Numbered from the stretch's first letter, positions 1-5,553 are shown. The stretch: 5,553 bases of DNA from an uncultured Clostridia bacterium (GCA_945487445.1 CALYTU010000095.1:1-5553), one strand, 5' to 3'. Notes: a model not told the origin generated them from the sequence alone. A program made the numbers and translations.

Positions 1-28
1 ATTTCTCGGCGATGAATCGCCTCGAAAT
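1..28. repeat. Imperfect palindrome at window edge, possible dispersed repeat or terminator
   Basis: Positions 8-13 (GGCGAT) pair perfectly with 16-21 (ATCGCC). After a 2x2 mismatch the outer arms ATTTC (1-5) and GAAAT (24-28) pair again. It lies 40 bp past the stop of the aroE-aroK fusion, so it could end that operon's transcript, but any U-run would lie outside the window. The minus-strand form, with GTCATTTCGAG leading in and GAGAAAT leading out, resembles short palindromic repeats scattered through some gut Firmicute genomes; that resemblance is from memory and unproven. The palindrome itself is seen directly. Confidence 0.5.
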
Positions 29-67
29 GACAGGATACTGAACAGATACCTTTTTTCATTTAACGAC

Positions 68-1354
68 TCAGAAAGATTCACCATATTCGCCTTGCAATTC
101 TTCCAGAATTGCTTCGACGGTCTGCTCCGGCGTTCCGGTGACGGGAACGCCGCGGTCCGCGGCGGCCGTGTAGATTGCGTAACGCTCCGCATACAGCCGC
201 GCAATTCTCTCCGCCCTGTCCCCCAAGGGGCGGGCGTCGGAAGGCTCGAGTGCTTCCAATGGCCGATCCAGAAAGAACAGCGTCCCGTTTTGCTTCAGGC
301 GAACCACGTTATCTTCCCGCAGGACAGTTCCGCCGCCGGTGGCAACGACCATTCCACCGTTGCGCGCCAGGTCCCGGACGACTGCTTCCTCCAGATCCCG
401 AAAACCGACTTCCCCATCCTCAGCAAAGATGGCGGTTATGGGCTTCCCGGTCATCTTGACGATTATCTCGTCGGTATCCACAAATCTTCTTCCCGTTTTT
501 TGCGAAAGTAGACGGCCGACAGTGGATTTACCGGCGCCAGGCATCCCAATCAGCACGAGATTCTCCTGTTTTCGGCGAAGCAAGTCGTAGAGAGATTCCA
601 CCAAATTCTCCTCCACGGGCATTCCGGTAAAGTGCGCGCAGGCCAGGGCAGCCTGCTTCACCAGCATGTAGAGGCCGCCTCTCGCAGGAAGCCCCCTGCT
701 TTGTGCCGCCAGCACCAGCCGGGTGCGCAGGGGGTTGTACACGCAGTCAAAGACCCCTTCCAACTTCGGAAAGTCACTCGGGTCAAGGGGCATGCTGTCG
801 ATTTGGGGATACATGCCCGCGGGCGAACAGTTCAGAATCAACGCTGCATTCCGGTGTAGGCGCAGAACGTCGCCGGGAAAAACCGCCTCGTATTTTCCAG
901 TTCGGCTGACGCGCACAGTCTCCGCCGCGCCGAGGTCCCGGCAAACTGCCAGCGCTGTCCTCGAGGTCCCACCGGTGCCAAGAATCAGCACCTTTTTTTC
1001 GCAGAGTGGCCTTTCGTCCCTCCGGCCTGACTGGATGGGAACGAATTGACGGAGCGCGGCTGCCATTCCGCCGAAATCCGTATTATAACCCCAGAGCATG
1101 CCGCCCCGGTTGACCACGGTATTCACCGCTCCGATTTCGGCGGCCCGAGGATCGAGCCGATCCAAAAAAGGAATCACGGCCTGCTTATAGGGAATGGTGA
1201 CATTGAGCCCCGAAAAGTCGCGAGCTTCCAGGAAGGACCTCAGCTTGTCAGGAGACAGCTCCTTCAGTTCGTAATCATAACGACCGAAGAACCGGTGAAT
1301 TGCAGGAGAAAAGCTGTGGCCAAGGTGTTCCCCGATCAGATAATATCCACTCAT
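68..1354 (-). CDS. aroE-aroK: Bifunctional shikimate dehydrogenase / shikimate kinase (AroE-AroK fusion)
   Basis: This 428-residue cytoplasmic enzyme joins two successive shikimate-pathway steps: NADPH reduction of 3-dehydroshikimate to shikimate, then ATP phosphorylation to shikimate 3-phosphate. Residues 1-262 are a full AroE. Visible are the substrate-binding GHSFSP (S14, S16), NVTIPYK with catalytic K57, N78, NTD with catalytic D93, the nucleotide loop GTGGTS (126-131), NCSPAGMYP (175-183) and Q234. Residues 265-428 are a full shikimate kinase: Walker A GMPGAGKST (270-278), DTD (293-295), FRDLE with R319 and E322, GGG (340-342), lid arginine R375 in ARPLG, and R391. The linker is only a few residues. 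The start ATG overlaps the aroC stop as ATGA, and no good Shine-Dalgarno precedes it, so translation is probably coupled to aroC. Domain identities are secure; dual activity is inferred from intact active sites. Confidence 0.96.
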   Translation of the reverse strand: MSGYYLIGEHLGHSFSPAIHRFFGRYDYELKELSPDKLRSFLEARDFSGLNVTIPYKQAVIPFLDRLDPRAAEIGAVNTVVNRGGMLWGYNTDFGGMAAALRQFVPIQSGRRDERPLCEKKVLILGTGGTSRTALAVCRDLGAAETVRVSRTGKYEAVFPGDVLRLHRNAALILNCSPAGMYPQIDSMPLDPSDFPKLEGVFDCVYNPLRTRLVLAAQSRGLPARGGLYMLVKQAALACAHFTGMPVEENLVESLYDLLRRKQENLVLIGMPGAGKSTVGRLLSQKTGRRFVDTDEIIVKMTGKPITAIFAEDGEVGFRDLEEAVVRDLARNGGMVVATGGGTVLREDNVVRLKQNGTLFFLDRPLEALEPSDARPLGDRAERIARLYAERYAIYTAAADRGVPVTGTPEQTVEAILEELQGEYGESF

Positions 1355-2421
1355 ATTGTATTACAGAGCAAATCCAAAATGACAAAGGCCGTCAGAGCAT
1401 CCTGGGCCGCCCTGGCCCGTGGCACAATGCAGGGATCATGCCGTCCAGCAATCCGAATCTCGGCGTCCGTTCCAGCGGCAAGATTCACAGTCTTCTGGGG
1501 CAACGCAATGGATGCGGTGGGCTTGATGGCGGTACGTAGAATCAGTGGCATGCCGTTTGTGATCCCACCGTTAATTCCGCCGTTGTGGTTGGTTTCCGTG
1601 ACAACCTGTCCATTCTGCCAACGGAAGGGATCGTTTGCAGCCGAACCACGCAGCTCCGCCAGAGCAAAGCCGTCTCCGAACTCCACGCCCTTCACGGCCG
1701 GGATGGAGAACAGGGCATGGGAAAGCAGACCCTCTACCGTGTCGAACCAGGGATCTCCGAGCCCCGCGGGCAGGCCGATAATAACGGTCTCCAACACGCC
1801 GCCCACGCTGTCGCCCGCCTGCGCCGCCTGTAGAATCGCGGACTGCATGGCCTGACCACGTGCCGCGTCCAGAACGGGGAACGCCGCGTTGTCCAGATAT
1901 GCCAGATCCACTGTCAGATCCCCGAAGGACCGGTCGGCAATTCCGGCACAACGCGTCATGTGCGTACCCACGCGGATGCCGCGCTCCGCCAGCGCGGCCA
2001 GAAAGATGGCCCCCGCTGCTGAGAGCGGGGCTGTCAGCCGTCCGGAGAAATGGCCTCCGCCCCGCAGATCGGCGCAGCCCCGGTATTTGACCCAGCCGGT
2101 GTAGTCCGCGTGGCTGGGTCGGGGCGTGTCGGAAAGGTTAACATAATCCTCAATTTTCACATCCCGGTTCGGAATGAGGATGCACAGGGGCGTCCCGGTT
2201 GTCCTGCCCTGCCGGACGCCGCTGACGATGCGAAAGGGGTCGGGCTCTACCCGGGCGGTGGCGATGTTGCCCCGGGGACGACGGAGGTCCAGCTGATGCG
2301 CAATGGCCCCTTCGTCCACGGGAAGACCGGGCCGAAGCCCGTCCACCACGCAGCCGATCTCCGGGCCGTGGCTTTCACCGAACAGGGTGAGGGTGATGTT
2401 GCGTCCAAAAATGTTGTTCAT
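1351..2421 (-). CDS. aroC: Chorismate synthase
   Basis: This 356-residue enzyme converts 5-enolpyruvylshikimate 3-phosphate to chorismate, the last common step to aromatic amino acids and folate, using reduced FMN. The family motifs appear in order: GESHG with H18 (15-19), RRPRG (47-51), RPSHAD with H104 (101-106), RGGGHFSGR (120-128), GDSVGG (203-208), NGGINGGITNG (280-290) and RHDPC (327-331). Length matches the usual 350-390. The reading frame is open a further 157 codons upstream, but the start at 2421 is chosen because the conserved N-terminus (NNIFG...) begins there and GGGAGG lies 4 nt before it. The gene follows aroQ-aroB after 74 nt and overlaps aroE-aroK by 4 nt. No flavin reductase domain is present, so reduced FMN must come from another protein. 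Confidence 0.97.
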   Translation of the reverse strand: MNNIFGRNITLTLFGESHGPEIGCVVDGLRPGLPVDEGAIAHQLDLRRPRGNIATARVEPDPFRIVSGVRQGRTTGTPLCILIPNRDVKIEDYVNLSDTPRPSHADYTGWVKYRGCADLRGGGHFSGRLTAPLSAAGAIFLAALAERGIRVGTHMTRCAGIADRSFGDLTVDLAYLDNAAFPVLDAARGQAMQSAILQAAQAGDSVGGVLETVIIGLPAGLGDPWFDTVEGLLSHALFSIPAVKGVEFGDGFALAELRGSAANDPFRWQNGQVVTETNHNGGINGGITNGMPLILRTAIKPTASIALPQKTVNLAAGTDAEIRIAGRHDPCIVPRARAAQDALTAFVILDLLCNTI

Positions 2422-2425
2422 AGGA

Positions 2426-2431
2426 CCTCCC
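2426..2431 (-). promoter_or_regulatory. Ribosome binding site of aroC
   Basis: GGGAGG on the minus strand, 4 nt before the ATG at 2421. It decides the start, because the open frame continues upstream into the previous gene with no homology to chorismate synthase. Confidence 0.8.
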
Positions 2432-2433
2432 TT

Positions 2434-2465
2434 GCAGGCCTGACGACTGGCAGGCTGCGCGCAGC
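2434..2465 (-). other. Inverted repeats in the aroB-aroC gap
   Basis: The 74-nt gap between the two genes holds two overlapping inverted repeats. Positions 2434-2442 (GCAGGCCTG) pair with 2451-2458 (CAGGCTGC) with one bulged base and an 8-nt loop. A perfect 12-bp palindrome, GCTGCGCGCAGC, covers 2454-2465. The first ends 2 nt from the aroC Shine-Dalgarno. The two structures share bases and cannot both form fully. There is no U-run, so this is not an intrinsic terminator; mRNA processing or translation tuning is possible but unproven. Confidence 0.4.
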
Positions 2466-2495
2466 GATATTTGAAACCAAGATGCAGCAGAGCCC

Positions 2496-3794
2496 TTATG
2501 TCTTCTTTATCAGTGTCAGAAGCATCTGCCTCAACTCCTCTAAAGAGGCTTTCCGGAAAGTGAACCGCCCAATCTCCGGAACGGTAACGATCTCCACACC
2601 GCCGTCGATGGCCTTTTTGTCGTGACAAATCGCAGCCATGGCCGCGTCCGGGTCGAAAACAAAGCTTCCGAAAGTGGGAAGCCCCATACGCTCCAGCACG
2701 GGGACCAGCCGATTCCGGACAGCCGGGGCGCACATGGGAAGCATGCCCAGGGCAATGCACTCCCCGTGGAGCAGAGCGCCGCCAGAAGCGGCCTCGATGC
2801 CGTGACCAAGGGTGTGACCAAAGTTCAGGACCCGGCGAAGGCCCTGCTCCTGTTCGTCTGCCGCCACAACGGCACGCTTGATTTGCAGGCATGCAGCAAT
2901 TATGTCCTCCACAGGACCATATCCCTTCGGTTCCTCAAAACGGGCGAATAGCGCCGCGTCGTGGGTCAGGACCATTTTCGCGGCCTCCGCAAGGCCGTTG
3001 GCAACGTGGCGCGGAGAAAGGGTAGCCAGCACTTCCGTGTCAATAATCACAGCCCTGGGCTGGCGGAAGATGCCCACGGCATTTTTCACGCCGCCAAGGT
3101 TGACGGCAGTCTTGCCGCCCACAGAAGCGTCTACCATAGCCAGCAGGGTCGTGGGGAAGCTGAAAAAGTCAATGCCCCGCATGTAGAGAGACGCAGCCAG
3201 CCCCGCCAGATCGCAAACCATACCCCCGCCCACGGCGGCCACACAGTCGTTACGGGTCAATCCAGCCCGGAGCATGGACTCCAAAAGTGCGGTCAAAACA
3301 GCGGGGGATTTGCCGGCCTCTCCCTGTCGGACGGTGTGGATCACGGCCCGCCCGCACTGGGCAGCCACTGTTTCGGCATAGGTTCGCGGCACTCCCTCGT
3401 CGGTCACAAGGAAGACTACACGTTCGAGGTCTGCCAGACGTCCGGCCTGGGCCAGAATGCCGCGTCGCAGGCAGACGGGATAGTTGCCGCTCGCGGTACG
3501 GACCCAAAGCAGCGTCGGCCCCTCCGGCCGTAATATCTCCTCCTGATAATCTCGGGACCGGGACATGAGGTCCTTCAAAAAGGCGCAATAGTGTGGGCGC
3601 AGGGCAGTGTCCTGGATACGGGCTGAGTTTCGTATGAGAAGCTCGCGCTCCCTCGCCTTGTCCCGGATGGGACGGCCGTGGGCCTGCTTCCAGACGGCGA
3701 TCTCCGCCGCAGCAGCCATCCTCGCCTCGAAGAGCCGTGCCAACTCGGTATCGATCCGGTCAATGTCCTGGCGGGCCTGCAGAAGCCTGTCCAT
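2496..3794 (-). CDS. aroQ-aroB: Chorismate mutase (AroQ) fused to 3-dehydroquinate synthase (AroB)
   Basis: This 432-residue protein has an N-terminal AroQ-type chorismate mutase of about 88 residues, which turns chorismate into prephenate, followed almost directly by a complete dehydroquinate synthase (about 94-432), which turns DAHP into 3-dehydroquinate using NAD and a divalent metal. Aligned by eye to the E. coli P-protein mutase, all active-site positions are kept: R8, R25, K36, D45, R48, E49, S80, Q84. The AroB half shows GExxK (158-162), GGGMVCDLAG (189-198), PTTLLAMVDASVGGKTAVN (214-232), metal ligands E270, H327 (NFGHTLGH) and H343 (LLHGE), and DKK (392-394). Position 194 is Cys where Gly is usual. 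It is the first gene of the operon, with AAGGAGG 6 nt before the ATG. The usual Firmicute partner of this mutase domain is DAHP synthase, so this pairing is unusual. Both activities are inferred from intact motifs. Confidence 0.95.
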   Translation of the reverse strand: MDRLLQARQDIDRIDTELARLFEARMAAAAEIAVWKQAHGRPIRDKARERELLIRNSARIQDTALRPHYCAFLKDLMSRSRDYQEEILRPEGPTLLWVRTASGNYPVCLRRGILAQAGRLADLERVVFLVTDEGVPRTYAETVAAQCGRAVIHTVRQGEAGKSPAVLTALLESMLRAGLTRNDCVAAVGGGMVCDLAGLAASLYMRGIDFFSFPTTLLAMVDASVGGKTAVNLGGVKNAVGIFRQPRAVIIDTEVLATLSPRHVANGLAEAAKMVLTHDAALFARFEEPKGYGPVEDIIAACLQIKRAVVAADEQEQGLRRVLNFGHTLGHGIEAASGGALLHGECIALGMLPMCAPAVRNRLVPVLERMGLPTFGSFVFDPDAAMAAICHDKKAIDGGVEIVTVPEIGRFTFRKASLEELRQMLLTLIKKT

Positions 3795-3800
3795 CTTCTT

Positions 3801-3807
3801 CCTCCTT
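3801..3807 (-). promoter_or_regulatory. Strong ribosome binding site of aroQ-aroB
   Basis: AAGGAGG on the minus strand, 6 nt before the ATG at 3794. It fixes the start of the fusion protein and so shows that the chorismate mutase domain is translated as part of it. Confidence 0.85.
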
Positions 3808-3827
3808 CGAGCGTTCTTTTTGTGAGA

Positions 3828-3856
3828 ATTATAGCAAATCCGCTCCGCGATTGCAA
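3828..3856 (-). promoter_or_regulatory. Promoter of the aro operon
   Basis: The minus strand reads TTGCAA (3856-3851, 4 of 6 matches to the -35 consensus), a 17-bp spacer, and a perfect TATAAT (3833-3828) preceded by TGC, an extended -10. The start of transcription would fall near 3821, leaving a leader of about 27 nt. That is too short for a T-box, a leader peptide attenuator or a riboswitch, so any control probably acts at the promoter or on the enzymes. Assigned to the housekeeping sigma factor by consensus. Confidence 0.8.
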
Positions 3857-3905
3857 GGCCTTGTTGGGGGAATGAGGCAATCCTCCTTTCAAAACGTATT
3901 CTCTC

Positions 3906-3934
3906 TTGCCTCCCGGCTGCAGTTATGTTATAAT
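3906..3934 (+). promoter_or_regulatory. Promoter of the AEC permease gene
   Basis: TTGCCT (3906-3911, 4 of 6 matches), a 17-bp spacer and a perfect TATAAT (3929-3934) with TGT before it, an extended -10. It has the same layout as the divergent aro promoter. Transcription would start near 3941, giving a leader of about 50 nt. Confidence 0.78.
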
Positions 3935-3947
3935 AGATGCAGAAAAC

Positions 3948-3970
3948 GGCAGCCTGTGGAAGCGGCTGCC
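3948..3970 (+). promoter_or_regulatory. Hairpin in the leader of the permease mRNA
   Basis: GGCAGCC (3948-3954) and GGCTGCC (3964-3970) form a perfect 7-bp GC-rich stem with a 9-nt loop, just after the predicted transcription start and 20 nt before the start codon. The loop contains GGAAGC, which recurs at the ribosome binding site (3984-3989). No U-run follows, so it is not a terminator. It may stabilise the mRNA 5' end or bind a regulator; the function is unknown. Confidence 0.5.
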
Positions 3971-3990
3971 TGAGAGATGGATAGGAAGCT

Positions 3991-4899
3991 ATGAAAGAGA
4001 ATTTGATCCTTCAATTTGCAATTTTTTCCTTGATCGCCGTTGGCTTTCTGGTGCGGAAGCTGAACATTGTCACCGCGCAGGGGCAGAAGAGCCTGACAAA
4101 CCTGGTGGTGGACGTGATTCTCCCCTGCAACATCTTTCAGGCCTTTCTGACCGCCGACATGGACCAGATCCGCGACGACGGCCTGTGGGTCTTCGGCATT
4201 TCGCTGGTTTTCCACATATTCTGCATTTTCTACGGAAAACTGCTCTTTCGGAAACCGCCTGAGGATGAACGGAAATGCCTTCGTTTTGCCGCGCTCTGCT
4301 CCAATGCTGGTTTCCTTGGAAACCCCGTGGCCGAAGGGCTCTACGGGCTTGAGGGGCTCGCCCTGGCCAATATCTATCTGATCCCCATGCGAACCCTGAT
4401 GTGGTCCTCCGGCGTCGCACTGTTCAGCGGCTCCCACGACTGGAAGGGAACCGCAAAAAAAGTCGCCACTCATCCCTGCATTGTGGCGGTTTTCATCGGA
4501 TTGATCGGGATGCTCCTGAAGCTGGAGATCCCCGAACTGATTATGAAGCCCATCGGGTATCTGAGCAGCTGCAACACGGCCACAAGTATGCTCGTAATCG
4601 GCATGATCCTGGCCAGGTTGGAGCCAAAACAGTTCCTGGACAAATCGGTGCTGTTGTTCTCGGTTCACCGGATGATTATCCTGCCGACTCTGGTTCTCGT
4701 CGCCTGCGCCTTGCTCCCGGTCAGCATCACAGCCAGAAATATTTGCGTCATTCTCGCTGCCATGCCCGTAGCCGCGAACACCAGCATCATTGCGGACCAG
4801 TACAACCAAAATTCACTCTATGCCACCAAGCTTGTGGTGGTCTCCACCCTGCTCAGCATCCCCACAACCATTCTCTGGAGCACGTTCCTGATGGGATGA
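3991..4899 (+). CDS. AEC-family permease (auxin efflux carrier-like membrane transporter)
   Basis: A 302-residue inner-membrane protein of the AEC (Mem_trans) family, whose bacterial members move organic anions such as malate or malonate; the substrate here cannot be told from sequence. About ten hydrophobic segments are visible, roughly at residues 4-22, 37-53, 65-84, 98-118, 124-145, 161-177, 188-208, 219-242, 250-268 and 280-300, in the usual two halves of five. Family features include DVILPCNIF (41-49), SNAGFLGNP (104-112), the TSMLVIGMILA stretch (198-208), MPVAANTSIIADQY (258-271) and STLLSIPT near the end. Length fits the family (about 300-320). The start has AGGA a few bases upstream. 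It is transcribed away from the aro operon from its own promoter. Family assignment is confident; export of an aromatic compound is only a guess from position. Confidence 0.92.
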   Translation: MKENLILQFAIFSLIAVGFLVRKLNIVTAQGQKSLTNLVVDVILPCNIFQAFLTADMDQIRDDGLWVFGISLVFHIFCIFYGKLLFRKPPEDERKCLRFAALCSNAGFLGNPVAEGLYGLEGLALANIYLIPMRTLMWSSGVALFSGSHDWKGTAKKVATHPCIVAVFIGLIGMLLKLEIPELIMKPIGYLSSCNTATSMLVIGMILARLEPKQFLDKSVLLFSVHRMIILPTLVLVACALLPVSITARNICVILAAMPVAANTSIIADQYNQNSLYATKLVVVSTLLSIPTTILWSTFLMG

Positions 4900-4915
4900 G
4901 TTTGAAACGAATTTT

Positions 4916-4976
4916 AACGCGGCATTGGAACATTAAAACGCTTTTTCAAGCAGTTTTATACCACCAATGCCGCGTT
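4916..4976. terminator. 61-bp imperfect palindrome between convergent genes, probable two-way terminator
   Basis: The outer arms AACGCGGCATTGG (4916-4928) and CCAATGCCGCGTT (4964-4976) are perfect 13-bp complements. Inside, after symmetric 5-nt unpaired stretches, a second stem pairs TAAAACGCTT (4934-4943) with AAGC, one bulged A, and GTTTTA (4948-4958) around a 4-nt loop. It lies 16 bp past the permease stop and 87 bp past the phosphotransferase stop, where both transcripts should end. A clear U-run is missing on either side, so intrinsic termination is plausible rather than certain; a small palindromic repeat element is the alternative. Confidence 0.55.
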
Positions 4977-4995
4977 GATGCATGGTTGATGCATG
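4974..4995. repeat. Perfect 11-bp tandem direct repeat
   Basis: GTTGATGCATG occurs twice with no gap, at 4974-4984 and 4985-4995. Each copy carries the palindrome ATGCAT. The first copy overlaps the last three bases of the 61-bp palindrome's right arm. It could come from replication slippage next to the hairpin, or be a protein-binding site; nothing in the window decides. Confidence 0.75.
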
Positions 4996-5063
4996 CTAGA
5001 GACAAGATTCCATTTCGAATGAGAATTCGTATATAAATCCATGCTGATCTCAGCCCCGCGGGA

Positions 5064-5553
5064 TTATAAATCGGAATACTCCCTGTGCTCCGAATACCAT
5101 ACGGGAATCCGGCGGTGAAAGCCGTCCCAATCCGCAAAGGCCAGGCGACAGCGCTCCACCATGCCGTCGATGTCTGTCTGTCCGAATTTCTCTGCCCACT
5201 TAATGGAGTAAAGGGAAGCGTGGGCAACGTAGACAGCCAGGGTGTCCCAGAAATCTATGGGAACGCTGTCCTCGAAATAGGCGTCGATCTGACCGACTGC
5301 ATAGGGAATGCTGAGCTCCCGTCCAAAGCTCTGGAGCTTGTAAAACTCCTCCCAGGGGTCTCCAACCTCCCAACGGTTAAAGTCAATCACGCCGAGCGAT
5401 CCGTCCGGCTGCAGGATCAGGTTGCCCGGATGGAAATCTCCGTGCTGATAAACGGGCTTCTCCCGCCAGATCTTGTCGATATTCTCCCGGACGAAGCGAA
5501 TCGCCGCCTCGTCTCCCGGAAATCGAACATCAGACGCTTCATAGGCAGCGAGT
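5064..5553 (-). CDS. APH-family phosphotransferase, C-terminal part (5' end outside window)
   Basis: The frame runs off the window end, leaving 162 C-terminal residues and the stop codon. It belongs to the aminoglycoside phosphotransferase (APH, protein kinase-like) family, ATP-dependent cytoplasmic kinases of small molecules. Counting from the first complete codon, QHGDFHPGN (36-44) is the Brenner-type catalytic loop with catalytic D39 and metal ligand N44. VIDFNRWEVGDPWEEF (55-70) carries the second metal ligand D57 and the family's GDP. A GTG at 5390 is in frame but would remove the catalytic loop, so it is not the start. The rest of the C-terminal lobe is helical with several Trp and Tyr. 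Genes of this type are common on clostridial chromosomes and mostly have unknown substrates, so it should not be read as a resistance gene. The nucleotide-binding N-lobe cannot be seen. Confidence 0.9.
   Translation of the reverse strand, partial: LAAYEASDVRFPGDEAAIRFVRENIDKIWREKPVYQHGDFHPGNLILQPDGSLGVIDFNRWEVGDPWEEFYKLQSFGRELSIPYAVGQIDAYFEDSVPIDFWDTLAVYVAHASLYSIKWAEKFGQTDIDGMVERCRLAFADWDGFHRRIPVWYSEHREYSDL

Noticed and set aside
1046..1855. 269-codon plus-strand frame across the aroE-aroC junction
   Set aside because: It is antisense to two clear genes and has low-complexity Pro/Ser/Arg composition and no family motif.
2050..2625. 191-codon plus-strand frame opposite aroC and the end of aroB
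   Set aside because: It is antisense to secure genes and carries no recognisable domain.
2422..2892. Upstream 157-codon extension of the aroC reading frame
   Set aside because: It overlaps aroB in another frame, is rich in Arg, Gly and Pro as GC-rich shadows are, and a good Shine-Dalgarno plus the conserved N-terminus place the start at 2421.
3880..3890. GAAAGGAGGA on the minus strand between the divergent promoters
   Set aside because: It looks like a ribosome binding site, but it lies upstream of the aro promoter and no ATG or GTG start with a reading frame follows at a proper distance.
3928..4809. 293-codon minus-strand frame opposite the permease
   Set aside because: Its Asp, Gln, His and Gly-rich composition is what the antisense of a membrane protein gives; it has no recognisable motif and overlaps a well-supported gene.
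5016..5029. Small hairpin CGAAT-GAGA-ATTCG
   Set aside because: A 5-bp stem is short enough to occur by chance, and it has no U-run or nearby start codon to give it a role.
5055..5062. 8-bp palindrome CCCGCGGG beside the phosphotransferase stop
   Set aside because: Too short and too likely by chance in GC-rich DNA.
5064..5390. A short 108-residue protein starting at the GTG at 5390
   Set aside because: The frame is open to the window end and the upstream part holds the HGDFHPGN catalytic loop, so the real gene is longer.

Overview
The window looks like a GC-rich Firmicute, most likely a clostridium of the Oscillospiraceae type. The evidence is the strong AAGGAGG-type ribosome binding sites, the promoters with extended -10 boxes, the Firmicute-style chorismate synthase motifs and the moderately high GC. 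The genus is an inference; there is no rRNA or other marker here.

Minus strand, 3856 down to 68: a compact aromatic amino acid (shikimate pathway) operon in three genes coding for five enzyme activities. It begins at a good promoter (3828-3856). The first gene is a chorismate mutase (AroQ type) fused to 3-dehydroquinate synthase (2496-3794). A 74-nt gap follows, then chorismate synthase (1351-2421), then a shikimate dehydrogenase fused to shikimate kinase (68-1354) that overlaps chorismate synthase by an ATGA. Together they cover steps 2, 4, 5 and 7 of the pathway plus the first step of the phenylalanine/tyrosine branch. DAHP synthase, dehydroquinate dehydratase and EPSP synthase are not in the window and must be encoded elsewhere. 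All catalytic residues I could align by eye are present in all five domains.

Plus strand, 3906-4899: a divergently transcribed AEC-family (auxin efflux carrier-like) permease with its own promoter and a 7-bp hairpin in its leader. The -35 boxes of the two divergent promoters are 49 bp apart, so the two transcripts could share regulation. A link between the permease and aromatic metabolites is a guess from position only.

4900-5063: a convergent intergenic region holding a 61-bp imperfect palindrome, probably a two-way terminator or a small palindromic element, followed at once by a perfect 11-bp tandem repeat. Minus strand, 5064 to the window end: the C-terminal 162 residues of an APH-family phosphotransferase. 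At the opposite edge, positions 1-28 form an imperfect palindrome that resembles short dispersed repeats of gut Firmicutes.

I found no mobile-element genes, CRISPR array, tRNA or rRNA. The main interest is the unusual domain fusions in the shikimate operon, above all chorismate mutase joined to dehydroquinate synthase.
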